Shown here one piece after another: positions 8,710-16,545 of a stretch of 64,000 nucleotides of DNA; within the stretch, counting starts at the first letter, position 1, and every line of letters starts with the position of its first letter. A model generated the notes under the pieces. The model saw only the letters and a program-made list of their open reading frames with translations. It did no database searches and was not told where the DNA came from. The position numbers and the translations under genes were made by a program. The stretch is from Halomarinibacterium sp034670265 (GTDB taxonomy: Bacteria > Bacteroidota > Bacteroidia > Flavobacteriales > Flavobacteriaceae), in NCBI GenBank assembly GCA_034670265.1, contig JAXMNU010000002.1, positions 310,001 through 374,000 on the forward strand. Direction: 5' to 3'.

Positions 8710-9566
8710 TAGAAAAAATAATATTTTTTTAATTTTCTCAGTATTTTATAAAAGCCACCTTTTTTATTATTTATAATATTTTTATATCTTAATATAAGAG
8801 TGTCTAGCTTTAATTCTTCTTTAGTATTAAATGATACATTTTCACGCACTATAATATAAGTTTGAAGAAGTGCTTTTTCTCGAAAAGCAATTTCATTACC
8901 ACTCCAAATTCCTCCTCTATGCATGCGATAAACTGCCATCAAGTCCTGCAGTTTTTTTATTTTTTTTCCTTGACTAGCTATAATATAAAGTGGCCAATCT
9001 CCGATTGGTGTAGTACTTAACCAATTAGGAATAATAAAATTGTTTCTAAATACAATAGAAGGAGTATGTATATAATTTCCTTCTAAAAGGTTTTCTATAG
9101 ATGTTGTTTCCTCAACTGGTCTTGTTATATGATCCATTTTTAAAATCTTTTCATCTTGATTAAAAATTTTTACTGGATGAAAACAAATATTAAAATCTAA
9201 ATTTTTTTCTAGAAAATCAACTTGCTTTTGTAGTTTTTGACTATCGCTCCAATAATCATCTCCATCACATAGAGCTATGTATTTTCCGCTACAAGATTTT
9301 AAATTATGGATAAAATTATAACGTCCTGTTGCTTTTTTATTTATGTAAATTACATCTTTTCGTTTCCTTAAAAAAAGTTTGATAATTGTTGGGTGATTTT
9401 TAGCGTATTCTATACAAATTTCTCTGGTACCATCTGTACTTTCATCTTCACCTAATATTATTTCATAATTGAAAGTAGTTTCTTGAGCCAAAATACTATC
9501 TAAACATTTTTGTATAAAGTATTTATGATTATACGTTCCAACACAAACTGATACTAATGGTTTCAT
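8709..9566 (-). CDS. Glycosyltransferase family 2 (paralogue of the gene at 3414)
   Basis: A 285-residue GT-A enzyme: VSVCVGTYNHKYFIQKCL, ILGEDESTDGTR, then KDVIYINKKATGRYNF and GKYIALCDGDDYWSD with the DxD-type metal site. It is clearly homologous to the other GT2 of this operon over the first half, and both may use related donors. The C-terminal tail is short and lysine-rich. It lies 22 bases upstream of the FkbM gene's far end with no terminator between them. Confidence 0.9.
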   Translation of the reverse strand: MKPLVSVCVGTYNHKYFIQKCLDSILAQETTFNYEIILGEDESTDGTREICIEYAKNHPTIIKLFLRKRKDVIYINKKATGRYNFIHNLKSCSGKYIALCDGDDYWSDSQKLQKQVDFLEKNLDFNICFHPVKIFNQDEKILKMDHITRPVEETTSIENLLEGNYIHTPSIVFRNNFIIPNWLSTTPIGDWPLYIIASQGKKIKKLQDLMAVYRMHRGGIWSGNEIAFREKALLQTYIIVRENVSFNTKEELKLDTLILRYKNIINNKKGGFYKILRKLKKYYFF

Positions 9567-9588
9567 TTAAAAATTATTGAATATGCTA

Positions 9589-10347
9589 TCAAGATTTATA
9601 ATCTATTGAATCAAAAAAACCTCCTTTTTTAACAAAAACCAATTCCACGAGCCATAATACTTTTTGATTAAAGGGTCTATTTAAATCGGTAATATCAAAT
9701 AATTGATAGCCTATTTGCGACATAAATTCAACAACTTTTAATAGGTTGTTATCCAAAGATTTATTCATGACAGCAGCTTCAATTAAAAATAATTCGGTCT
9801 TTCCATGCAACATTGTAGCTCCTTCCAATACCTCAAGATCAAGACCTTCTGTATCAATTTTAACTATTTCAGGAATTTGCATATTATGTTCCAAAAGAAA
9901 AGAATCAATAGTAGTCACTGGTAATTTTATTTGCTTAAATCCTTTTTCCTTGGCTTCTTCTTCATTATATCGAAAGGTACAGCTATCCTCCCTATCAACA
10001 AGTGTAAAATCAAAAACTCCTTTTTTCTTTCCAACGCCCAAAGGATATACTATTACATTGTCATTATTACATTTTTTCAATATAATATCTTTTAACCAAT
10101 GCTGAGGTTCAAATAAAGAGAAACTTGCTTCCGGAAAGTAATTCAAAGCAGAGTAAGTCCACGTCCCAGTATTAGCACCAATATCCATTATGTGTTTTGG
10201 TTTAAATCCTACACTTTTTATGAATTTAAAAAAGTCCTTTAGCAAAATATTTTCGTGCAATACAATTTTATCTTCTTCTTGCTTAATAATTTTATATCCA
10301 AATCGACCTAAGAATGAATTAATTCCTTTTTTAAACCACTTTTTCAT
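9589..10347 (-). CDS. FkbM family methyltransferase
   Basis: A SAM-dependent methyltransferase of 252 residues. Motif I is HIMDIGANTGTWT, and the FkbM acidic signature VKIDTEGLDLEVLEGA follows in the second half. In polysaccharide clusters such enzymes O-methylate sugars. I chose the ATG at 10347 (MKKWFKKGINSFLGRFGYKII) because it leaves a 22-base gap to the previous stop and matches the usual FkbM N-terminus. A longer frame reaching 10425 would overlap the upstream gene by 56 bases. Confidence 0.85.
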   Translation of the reverse strand: MKKWFKKGINSFLGRFGYKIIKQEEDKIVLHENILLKDFFKFIKSVGFKPKHIMDIGANTGTWTYSALNYFPEASFSLFEPQHWLKDIILKKCNNDNVIVYPLGVGKKKGVFDFTLVDREDSCTFRYNEEEAKEKGFKQIKLPVTTIDSFLLEHNMQIPEIVKIDTEGLDLEVLEGATMLHGKTELFLIEAAVMNKSLDNNLLKVVEFMSQIGYQLFDITDLNRPFNQKVLWLVELVFVKKGGFFDSIDYKS

Positions 10348-10369
10348 AATTGTTAATTCTGTAAGTATT

Positions 10370-11155
10370 TTAATAGTCAAAAAGTTTTTTTTCATAGACA
10401 TCAAATCCTGAATTAAAATCTCCATTAAAAATTGAAAGATTTAATTCTTTACTATATTTATTTAGATTTTCGTGCTGTTTATATAAATGATAAACATTAT
10501 AAAGTGTTCCTTTAGGTAAATATTTAATTGCTTCTTTTGAATGGACATTTACTCCTTCCTTACTTAAAAGGTATTCCAATGAATGTGTTTCGTGATTATA
10601 AAAGTGCCTATAGGGTTTTAAATATCGCCAGTCGTGCACTATACCAAGCAAATAGTTTTCTTTTGCCTTTAAGTAAATTGCCAATTGCACGGCAAGTACC
10701 GAAACACTCATAGGAGAAATTATTGCCTTGGTAAAATCTATAGGAAAATCCCCTCCATAAGCATATTTATAAAAGGGTCTTTTTTTAAAAACATCCAGGG
10801 CTACTTTTGCATCTCTTTTTTCTATTAATATAGGCACTCCAACAGGTAATACTTCATCACACCTAGTCCACCATGCCTTTAAAACGTCTTCAGTAATAGG
10901 TTTGTGTGAAGCTGCAAATACATGAATACTTGGATTTATATTTTCTATTTCGGGATGTTCAAAAAAGTTGCCTAAACTAATTTTAAGTGCATTGGGGTCT
11001 AAGTTTTTTAAATTTAAATCATTTATAGTATCAGAAGTTCCCAATATATATGCTTTCTCCTTACCACCAAAATGCGCTAAAAGTTCCTTATTCTCAGGAA
11101 AAAGTACTTTTGATGCAAATTTTGCTTTCACTTTTCTAAAAAGCTTTTTACTCAT
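10370..11155 (-). CDS. Protein with MAF/DUF115-like Rossmann segment, probably glycan-related
   Basis: A 261-residue protein of uncertain function. It contains AYILGTSDTINDLNL near residue 39, followed by ISLGNFFEHPEI and later YLLGIVHDWRYLKPYRHFYNHE. This pattern resembles the DUF115/MAF fold found in glycan-modifying enzymes and in many flavobacterial capsule clusters. I chose the ATG at 11155 since it overlaps the wzt stop by 8 bases (ATGAGTAA). A second ATG at 11173 is possible. Its place between the exporter ATPase and FkbM makes a polysaccharide role likely; the catalytic role is unknown. Confidence 0.6.
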   Translation of the reverse strand: MSKKLFRKVKAKFASKVLFPENKELLAHFGGKEKAYILGTSDTINDLNLKNLDPNALKISLGNFFEHPEIENINPSIHVFAASHKPITEDVLKAWWTRCDEVLPVGVPILIEKRDAKVALDVFKKRPFYKYAYGGDFPIDFTKAIISPMSVSVLAVQLAIYLKAKENYLLGIVHDWRYLKPYRHFYNHETHSLEYLLSKEGVNVHSKEAIKYLPKGTLYNVYHLYKQHENLNKYSKELNLSIFNGDFNSGFDVYEKKLFDY

Positions 11156-12434
11156 GTGCCAAAAACTTACCATCTATTAACGCCACATTGGTGGCTCTAT
11201 TTTTATTACCAGATTTCCAAAAATCCCCTGCAAACACATTAAATGTAAAGGCATTATGTATTAAATCTATTTGAGAAACCCTACCATCCACGGCAGTTTG
11301 CACTACGAGCACAATAGTATATCCCCCACCTCGTAACATAAGTTTTGGGATATGTAAATCGACAAAGTCTTTTATTTTTATGAATTTTACCCCCATTTCA
11401 TCACTATAAAAATCGGCTATTTTAGTTTCATTGGTATCATAAATAACAAAACCAAAAGTGAGCTTTTTTACTTCTATCTCCTTGAAAAACTTAACGTGTA
11501 ACCGAAATGTAATTTCAGAATGTGACATCGCTTCTGCAATGGGCAGCATTTCCTTATTAAGCATTTCGACTTTTGAAAATCTTATTTCACCCGTACCCTT
11601 TCTATCCTTTCGTTCCAATAAATCAATACTTGCCTTTTCTATTTCTCTTGTTAAATAAAAATCCACGGCTTCTTGTGCATTCCCTTCATAAATTACAGCA
11701 CCATATTCCAACACTATGGCTCTTGTACAAAGCTTTCTTACAGAAGCCATATTGTGGCTCACAAATAATACGGTGCGTCCATCTTGACTACTAATGTCTT
11801 GCATTTTACCAACAGCCTTTTTTTGAAACTCGGCATCTCCTACCGCCAACACCTCATCGACCACCAATATATCAGGCTCTAAATGTGCTGCTACGGCAAA
11901 TGCCAAACGCACTGTCATCCCACTACTATAGCGCTTGGTGGGGGTGTCTATATATAATTTACATCCACTAAACTCAATAATTTCGTCTATTTTTAAATTA
12001 ATTTCCGACTTGGTCATTCCTAAAATAGCACCATTTAAATAAATATTTTCACGGCCTGTTAATTCAGGGTGAAATCCTGTACCTACCTCAAGTAAAGATG
12101 CTATTCTTCCTCTAGTCTTAATAGAACCCTCGGTTGGACTTGTCACCTTAGAAAGTATTTTTAATAAGGTAGATTTTCCAGCTCCATTTTTACCAATAAT
12201 ACCTAAAACCTCTCCTTTTTTTACATCAAAGTTAATATCTCGTAATGCCCAAACGTATTCTTGTGTTCTGTTTTGCTCCCTGTCATTTACAGCACCTACT
12301 TTTAAATAGGGATCCTCTTTACCTCGCATCTTATGCCAAAATCTATTTAAATCATGACTCAAAGTGCCAGTTCCCACAACACCTAATCGGTATTGCTTGC
12401 CTAATTGTTCAACTTTTAAAATAGTCTCATTCAT
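11148..12434 (-). CDS. wzt: Polysaccharide ABC exporter ATPase with C-terminal carbohydrate-binding domain
   Basis: This is the nucleotide-binding subunit of an ABC-2 exporter that flips a finished undecaprenyl-linked polysaccharide to the periplasm. The Walker A GKNGAGKST is at residues 81-89, the signature is YSSGMTVRLAF near 168, and Walker B is DILVVDEVLAVGD. The 428 residues exceed the bare ATPase by about 170. This extra C-terminal part fits a Wzt_C beta-sandwich, which in characterised systems recognises the non-reducing end of the chain. It abuts wzm by one base. Confidence 0.93.
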   Translation of the reverse strand: MNETILKVEQLGKQYRLGVVGTGTLSHDLNRFWHKMRGKEDPYLKVGAVNDREQNRTQEYVWALRDINFDVKKGEVLGIIGKNGAGKSTLLKILSKVTSPTEGSIKTRGRIASLLEVGTGFHPELTGRENIYLNGAILGMTKSEINLKIDEIIEFSGCKLYIDTPTKRYSSGMTVRLAFAVAAHLEPDILVVDEVLAVGDAEFQKKAVGKMQDISSQDGRTVLFVSHNMASVRKLCTRAIVLEYGAVIYEGNAQEAVDFYLTREIEKASIDLLERKDRKGTGEIRFSKVEMLNKEMLPIAEAMSHSEITFRLHVKFFKEIEVKKLTFGFVIYDTNETKIADFYSDEMGVKFIKIKDFVDLHIPKLMLRGGGYTIVLVVQTAVDGRVSQIDLIHNAFTFNVFAGDFWKSGNKNRATNVALIDGKFLAHE

Positions 12435-13300
12435 TATACCGTATCAATAAAGTCCTTTTCGGTTTTATTAAAAATGATTAGTCCAATTAAAAAAAGGAGT
12501 AAACTAACTAAAGCTGTATACAACAATCCAAGCCAATGGAATTCCCCAATATTAAGCAACATAAAACGCACACCTTCCATGATATGAGTTAAAGGGTTAT
12601 ACTCAACAATAGTATATGCAAAAGAGGGTAATTTCTCCTTTGCTTGACTTAAAGGGTATGGCACTGCAGATACATACATTAGTAAAGACACTGCAAAACC
12701 TACCAATATATTTAAATCTCTATACTTTGTTGTAAGGGCAGATATTATCATTCCTAAGCCTAAACCCATTAGAGCCATTAGGATAATATATATGGGAAAT
12801 AATAACAGCAATGCATTAAATCCCAATGTTCTTCCTTCAAAAAAATAGTACCCATAAAAGATTACAAAAATTAAAAGCTGTATTCCAAATTTTAAAAGAT
12901 TTGAAATAGTTATTGACATGGGCATAATGACTCTAGGAAAATACACTTTACCAAAAATAGACGCGTTGCCTCTAAAAGTGTTTGAAGTTCCTGTTAAACA
13001 ACTTGAGAAATAATTCCAAGCGGTTATCCCTGCCAAATTAAACAAAAAAGGAGGTATTCCATTAGTAGTTATATTCCCAAGATTATTAAAAACAAGTGTA
13101 AAAATTACCGAAGTAAATAATGGTTGTATAAAATACCATAAAGGACCTAAAACAGTCTGCTTATATAAAGTTACAATATCCCTTTTTACAAATAAAAAGA
13201 GTAAATCTCTATACCGCCATATCTCTTTAAAATTTAGGTCGATAAACTTCCTTTTGGAAGAGATTTCGTAAAGCCAGGATTCCTCTTGTTGGGGGGTCAT
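12434..13300 (-). CDS. wzm: Polysaccharide ABC exporter permease
   Basis: The 288-residue membrane subunit of the exporter, with an amphipathic N-terminus (WRYRDLLFLFVKRDIVTLYKQT) typical of ABC-2 permeases and six predicted hydrophobic helices from about residue 60 to 280. The segment LGPLWYFIQPLFTSVIFTLVF matches Wzm/KpsM proteins. It is the first gene of the long minus-strand operon. Upstream lies repeat-rich DNA, and I could not see a clean promoter there. Together with wzt it indicates ABC-dependent rather than Wzy-dependent export for this chain. Confidence 0.93.
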   Translation of the reverse strand: MTPQQEESWLYEISSKRKFIDLNFKEIWRYRDLLFLFVKRDIVTLYKQTVLGPLWYFIQPLFTSVIFTLVFNNLGNITTNGIPPFLFNLAGITAWNYFSSCLTGTSNTFRGNASIFGKVYFPRVIMPMSITISNLLKFGIQLLIFVIFYGYYFFEGRTLGFNALLLLFPIYIILMALMGLGLGMIISALTTKYRDLNILVGFAVSLLMYVSAVPYPLSQAKEKLPSFAYTIVEYNPLTHIMEGVRFMLLNIGEFHWLGLLYTALVSLLLFLIGLIIFNKTEKDFIDTV

Positions 13301-13441
13301 AGTAGGTGTTTATGATTCTGCAAGATACTAATTCTTACCAAGTATTATGACTATGGAAATAAAGGAAAGTGAGAATTTATAAACGGGTTATTAAATGTTA
13401 GGGAGTAGGTGTTGGATGATAGGTGCTGGGTATTAAATAGC

Positions 13442-13497
13442 AAACCCTCCGCCCCGACGCTACGGTCGGGACACCTCCCTTTATCTCAAGGGAGGAG
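13442..13497. repeat. Palindromic repeat, family 2 (copy at 13.4 kb)
   Basis: Two short hairpins lie back to back: CCCGACgctacGGTCGGG-like arms, then CCTCCCTTT and AAGGGAGG. A near copy occurs at 18091-18148 with the same downstream spacer and the same family 1 repeat behind it. A block of about 160 bases was therefore duplicated. Confidence 0.8.
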
Positions 13498-13540
13498 CAC
13501 ATATATTTTATTTAATAATTAAATTAAAAACCACAAAAGT

Positions 13541-13675
13541 CTTCCCTCTTAAGTTTAAGAGGGGAAAGAACGCTCCTAACGTTCAGGGGAGTTTGAAAAA
13601 AAATGTGATACTCAACAAGCTCCCCTCTTTAGACAAAGAGGGGAAAGAACGCTCCCAGCGTTCAGGGGAGTTTGA
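13541..13675. repeat. Two palindromic repeats, family 1 (copies A and B)
   Basis: Each copy is a hairpin of CCCTCTT...AAGAGGGG followed by AAAGAACGCTCC(C)AGCGTTCAGGGGAGTTTGA, which itself holds the inverted pair AACGCT/AGCGTT. Copy A is 13541-13599 and copy B 13619-13675. Copy B has a 4-6 base loop (CTTTAGACAAAG) and is the unoccupied form of the site that carries an insertion at 17932 and at 18645. Confidence 0.82.
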
Positions 13676-14056
13676 CACTGTTCAAATCATAAATTCTAAA
13701 AGAAAAAGACACCTTAAAATTCACGAATCACCATCCTCGTAGTTTGTTAAAGCATAGCTAAGGTATGGATACTGTATTCACATAGTATACATGGAACAAT
13801 CCATAAATAACACATTTTGGCACAAAAAGTATTTTTCGTTACAAAGGCTACTAGCAATACAAAAAGGGACGTTTATAAGATAAAAACAGCTGCTTTGGCA
13901 TAAACAATCCATAGCGGAACACACTGTTTTGTAGTTAGTTAAAGTCCTTGTAGGTTTGTTTTGTCTTTAAAAATAACCTCACAGTTACTTGCTGCAGAAA
14001 GTAAAAATTGGGTGAAAAAGACAAGTAATAAATGTTTAATTTTTAATACAAAAAAA
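13676..14056. other. Gap without a recognised gene
   Basis: This stretch ahead of the plus-strand gene at 14057 is AT-rich. It contains no open frame with a plausible start, no tRNA-like fold I can see and no clean TTG/TAnnTTTG promoter. An ATG-less extension of the next frame back to 13961 exists but lacks any conserved sequence, so I treat it as leader. Confidence 0.5.
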
Positions 14057-14806
14057 ATGGCAAAGCAAAGTAGCCTTATTAAAATTGAAGGTACGTTAGA
14101 CGACTTAACCTTCTACAAAAGTGCAGATGGATATGTAATCCGAAAAAAAGGAGGTGTATCTAAAGACAAAATCCTTAACGATCCTGCATTTGCAAGAACC
14201 CGTGAAAACGGAAAAGAGTTTGGGCAAGCCGCAAACTCAGGTAAAATGTTGCGAAGAGCAATTATTGATCTCCTTAGTGAAATAAAAGACCCTACAGTCA
14301 CAAGACGGTTAACTAGAGTAATGACTCAAATTAAAAATGAGGACTCAATTTCCGCAAGAGGGGAACGAAATGTAGCTTTGGGACTAACTACCCCCGAAGG
14401 TAAAGCTTGGCTAAAAGGATTTGATTTCAATTCTGAAGCACCTTTAGGCCAAGTGTTACGTTCAGATTTCGATTTGGATACAGTAACAGGGGAAATAACC
14501 ATCTCAAATTTGCGAACCGCAAAAAAAGTGGCATATCCCAAAGGGGCTACCCATATAAACTTTATGGGAGCATTCCTAAATGTAGATTTCAGCAATGGAG
14601 AAAGTGAGATTGAGCTAAGCCCTTTGCAAAATGAAACCATAAGCAATACACCTGTAACTATTTCCCTTACCCCTGCCGGGGTTCCAGCAGGAACTGGTAA
14701 CCAGTTATATGCATTGTATATTGGATTCTATCAAGAGATCAACGGCACACAATACCAATTAAACAATGGTGCCTTTAACACGCTATCCTTGATAGAAGTA
14801 CTGTAA
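14057..14806 (+). CDS. Conserved flavobacterial protein of unknown function
   Basis: A 249-residue protein starting MAKQSSLIKIEGTLDDLTF. The N-terminal 75 residues (YKSADGYVIRKKGGVSKDKI, then PAFARTRENGKEFGQAA) resemble the start of Bacteroidota DUF6266-like proteins, with a small beta segment followed by a basic R/N-rich helix. The C-terminal half is predicted beta-rich. No signal peptide or membrane helix is seen. I placed the start at the ATG after AATACAAAAAA because the 32 codons upstream look non-coding. It stands alone on the plus strand between two polysaccharide blocks. Function is unknown. Confidence 0.75.
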   Translation: MAKQSSLIKIEGTLDDLTFYKSADGYVIRKKGGVSKDKILNDPAFARTRENGKEFGQAANSGKMLRRAIIDLLSEIKDPTVTRRLTRVMTQIKNEDSISARGERNVALGLTTPEGKAWLKGFDFNSEAPLGQVLRSDFDLDTVTGEITISNLRTAKKVAYPKGATHINFMGAFLNVDFSNGESEIELSPLQNETISNTPVTISLTPAGVPAGTGNQLYALYIGFYQEINGTQYQLNNGAFNTLSLIEVL

Positions 14807-14823
14807 ATTCACAAATGTGAAAT

Positions 14824-14850
14824 AAAAAGGGAACTAATGTTCCCTTTTTT
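14824..14850 (+). terminator. Rho-independent terminator
   Basis: A perfect 11-base stem, AAAAAGGGAAC and GTTCCCTTTTT, with a TAAT loop and a following T tract starts 18 bases after the stop of the gene at 14057. Confidence 0.9.
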
Positions 14851-14875
14851 TATGCCCCAAAACCAACCGCAATAG

Positions 14876-14933
14876 ACTACCCTCTTTAGATTTATAGGGA
14901 AAAGTACACCCAGCCTTCAGGGGAGTTTGAAAA
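14876..14933. repeat. Degenerate palindromic repeat, family 1 (copy C)
   Basis: CCCTCTTTAGATTTATAGGG, then CCAGCCTTCAGGGGAGTTTGA. It is a decayed copy of the family 1 element, recognisable from its 3' half. Confidence 0.65.
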
Positions 14934-14943
14934 AAACACCCAC

Positions 14944-15034
14944 TACTCACTTCTCACTACTCACTACTCACATCTCACTTCTCACTTCTCACTACTCACA
15001 TCTCACTACTCACATCTCACATCTCACTTCTCAC
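14944..15034. repeat. Heptamer tandem array, 13 units of WWCTCAC
   Basis: Thirteen consecutive 7-base units, each TACTCAC, TTCTCAC or ATCTCAC. The array runs into the 3' end of the epimerase gene and supplies its last five codons (VRSEM) and its stop. Confidence 0.9.
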
Positions 15035-16006
15035 AAAGTGCTCCCAAGTAAGCTTCATACCCTCCTGCACCGAAAATAAAGGGTCATACCCTAATAATTT
15101 TTTCCCTTTTGAAATATCTGCCAAAGAATCCCGCACATCCCCTTTTCTGGGAGGCCCGTAGGTTGCTTTTATATTTTTTCCAGAAGTTTCCTGTAAAGAT
15201 TCCCAAAGAGCATTTAAACTGATACGATCTCCGTAAGCCACATTAAAAACTTCATTCACAGCAGCATCGGGAGCAAAAAAGGCTTTTACATTGGCTTGGA
15301 CTGCATTTTCAACAAACGTGAAGTCACGGGTTTGTTCCCCATCACCATTAATAGTGGGAGCAACTTCATTCTTTAACGCTTGCATAAACAACGGAATTAC
15401 CGCCGCATACGCCCCTTTAGGGCTCTGCTTAGGGCCAAACACATTAAAGTAGCGCAATCCTATGGTTTCGGTTTGGTAGGTTTTATAAAACACATCGGCA
15501 TACAATTCATTTACCAATTTGGTTACTGCGTAGGGCGAAAGTGGTTTTCCTATAGTACCTTCTACTTTGGGTAAGTTTTTACTATCCCCATAGGTAGAAC
15601 TGGAGGCGGCATACACCATTCTTTTAACCGAAGCGCTTTCCTTTTGGGCTACCAACATATTCAAAAAACCAGTAACATTCACTTCATTAGACGTAATAGG
15701 ATCGTTAATAGAGCGCGGCACAGACCCCAAAGCTGCTTGGTGCGACACATAATCCATCCCTTCCATCGCCTTTTTACACGTGTTTAAATCTCGGATATCA
15801 CCTTCCATAAATTCAAATGCGGGATGACTTACAAATTCTGAAAGATTTTCTTTAAACCCTGTGGCAAGATTATCCAGCACACGCACTTTCTTAGCGCCAT
15901 AGGTTAATAAATACGTTACTAGGTTTGCGCCTATAAATCCTGCCCCTCCTGTTACTAGAAAGGAATACTTCGATAAATCTTCGGTATGATATGGTGTTGT
16001 ATACAA
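15017..16006 (-). CDS. UDP-N-acetylglucosamine 4-epimerase (WbpP/TviC type)
   Basis: A 329-residue SDR epimerase. The NAD-binding motif is VTGGAGFIGAN near residue 18, and SSSTYG and Y-x3-K (YAVTK) give the catalytic set. The strand HQAALGSVPRSINDP is the signature of the WbpP/TviC group, which interconverts UDP-GlcNAc and UDP-GalNAc or their uronic acids. The nucleotide sugar dehydrogenase at 16546 is its natural partner, so together they should make UDP-GalNAcA-like precursors. Its last residues are encoded by the heptamer array, so the C-terminus may vary between strains. Confidence 0.88.
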   Translation of the reverse strand: MYTTPYHTEDLSKYSFLVTGGAGFIGANLVTYLLTYGAKKVRVLDNLATGFKENLSEFVSHPAFEFMEGDIRDLNTCKKAMEGMDYVSHQAALGSVPRSINDPITSNEVNVTGFLNMLVAQKESASVKRMVYAASSSTYGDSKNLPKVEGTIGKPLSPYAVTKLVNELYADVFYKTYQTETIGLRYFNVFGPKQSPKGAYAAVIPLFMQALKNEVAPTINGDGEQTRDFTFVENAVQANVKAFFAPDAAVNEVFNVAYGDRISLNALWESLQETSGKNIKATYGPPRKGDVRDSLADISKGKKLLGYDPLFSVQEGMKLTWEHFVRSEM

Positions 16007-16022
16007 GTTGTTGTGTATTAAT

Positions 16023-16043
16023 CGTGAATAGTGAATCGTGATT
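16023..16043. repeat. Short heptamer repeat
   Basis: Three 7-base units (CGTGAAT, AGTGAAT, CGTGATT) lie between the epimerase and the four-helix-bundle gene. Confidence 0.6.
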
Positions 16044-16049
16044 CGTTTT

Positions 16050-16406
16050 TTAAGATTGGACTTTTTTTCTAATGTGATTTCTGTATCCTAAAAGTAACTT
16101 CTTTTCATCGGTTATTAAATCCATAACCTCTTTGTTTTCAGACGTAAAACCTAAACGAATAGCAATAATATATTGAGTTTCTAATTCTGACAAAGACCCT
16201 AATGCAATTGAAATAAATTGCAATAATTCTTTATCACTTTTTCGTGCACTCCCTTCAGCAATATTTGAAGGAATAGAAATTGCCGACCTTCTTATTTGTG
16301 AAATAAGACCAAAACGTTCATCATCGGGAAAACTGGAAGAAACCTTATAAATTAATTCAACAAGATCCACCCCTTTTTTCCAAACATCTAATTCTTTATG
16401 ATCCAT
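16050..16406 (-). CDS. Four-helix-bundle protein (S23/IVP family)
   Basis: A 118-residue all-helical protein of the family first seen in 23S rRNA intervening sequences: ELDVWKKGVDLVELIYKVSSSFP, GLISQIRRSAISIPSNIAEGSAR and a LQFISIALGSLSELETQ helix are its standard motifs. The family forms pentameric bundles and includes the Avd accessory protein of diversity-generating retroelements, but no reverse transcriptase is present here. It sits between the epimerase and dehydrogenase genes of one pathway, with heptamer repeats on both sides, which looks like an insertion into an older operon. Its function is unknown. Confidence 0.9.
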   Translation of the reverse strand: MDHKELDVWKKGVDLVELIYKVSSSFPDDERFGLISQIRRSAISIPSNIAEGSARKSDKELLQFISIALGSLSELETQYIIAIRLGFTSENKEVMDLITDEKKLLLGYRNHIRKKVQS

Positions 16407-16450
16407 ACTAAAACTATATTCCCCTTTTTACTCTTCCCCATTCACGACTC

Positions 16451-16534
16451 ACTATTTCCTACTCACTATTTCCTACTCACTATTTCCTACTCACTATTTC
16501 CTACTCACTATTTCCTAGTCACTATTTCCTACTC
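16451..16534. repeat. Tandem array of six 14-base units
   Basis: Six copies of ACTATTTCCTACTC, one with TAGTC in place of TACTC, directly downstream of the dehydrogenase stop. The unit is two heptamers long and its second half resembles the array at 14944. Confidence 0.92.
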
Positions 16535-16545
16535 ACTACTCACTA

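Noticed and set aside
13961..14056. N-terminal extension of the gene at 14057
   Set aside because: The first 32 codons lack any conserved pattern and no ATG stands at the frame start; the internal ATG gives the family-like N-terminus MAKQSSLIKIEG.
16050..16406. Diversity-generating retroelement accessory gene (avd)
   Set aside because: The protein is of the same fold family, but no reverse transcriptase, template repeat or variable repeat is found near it.
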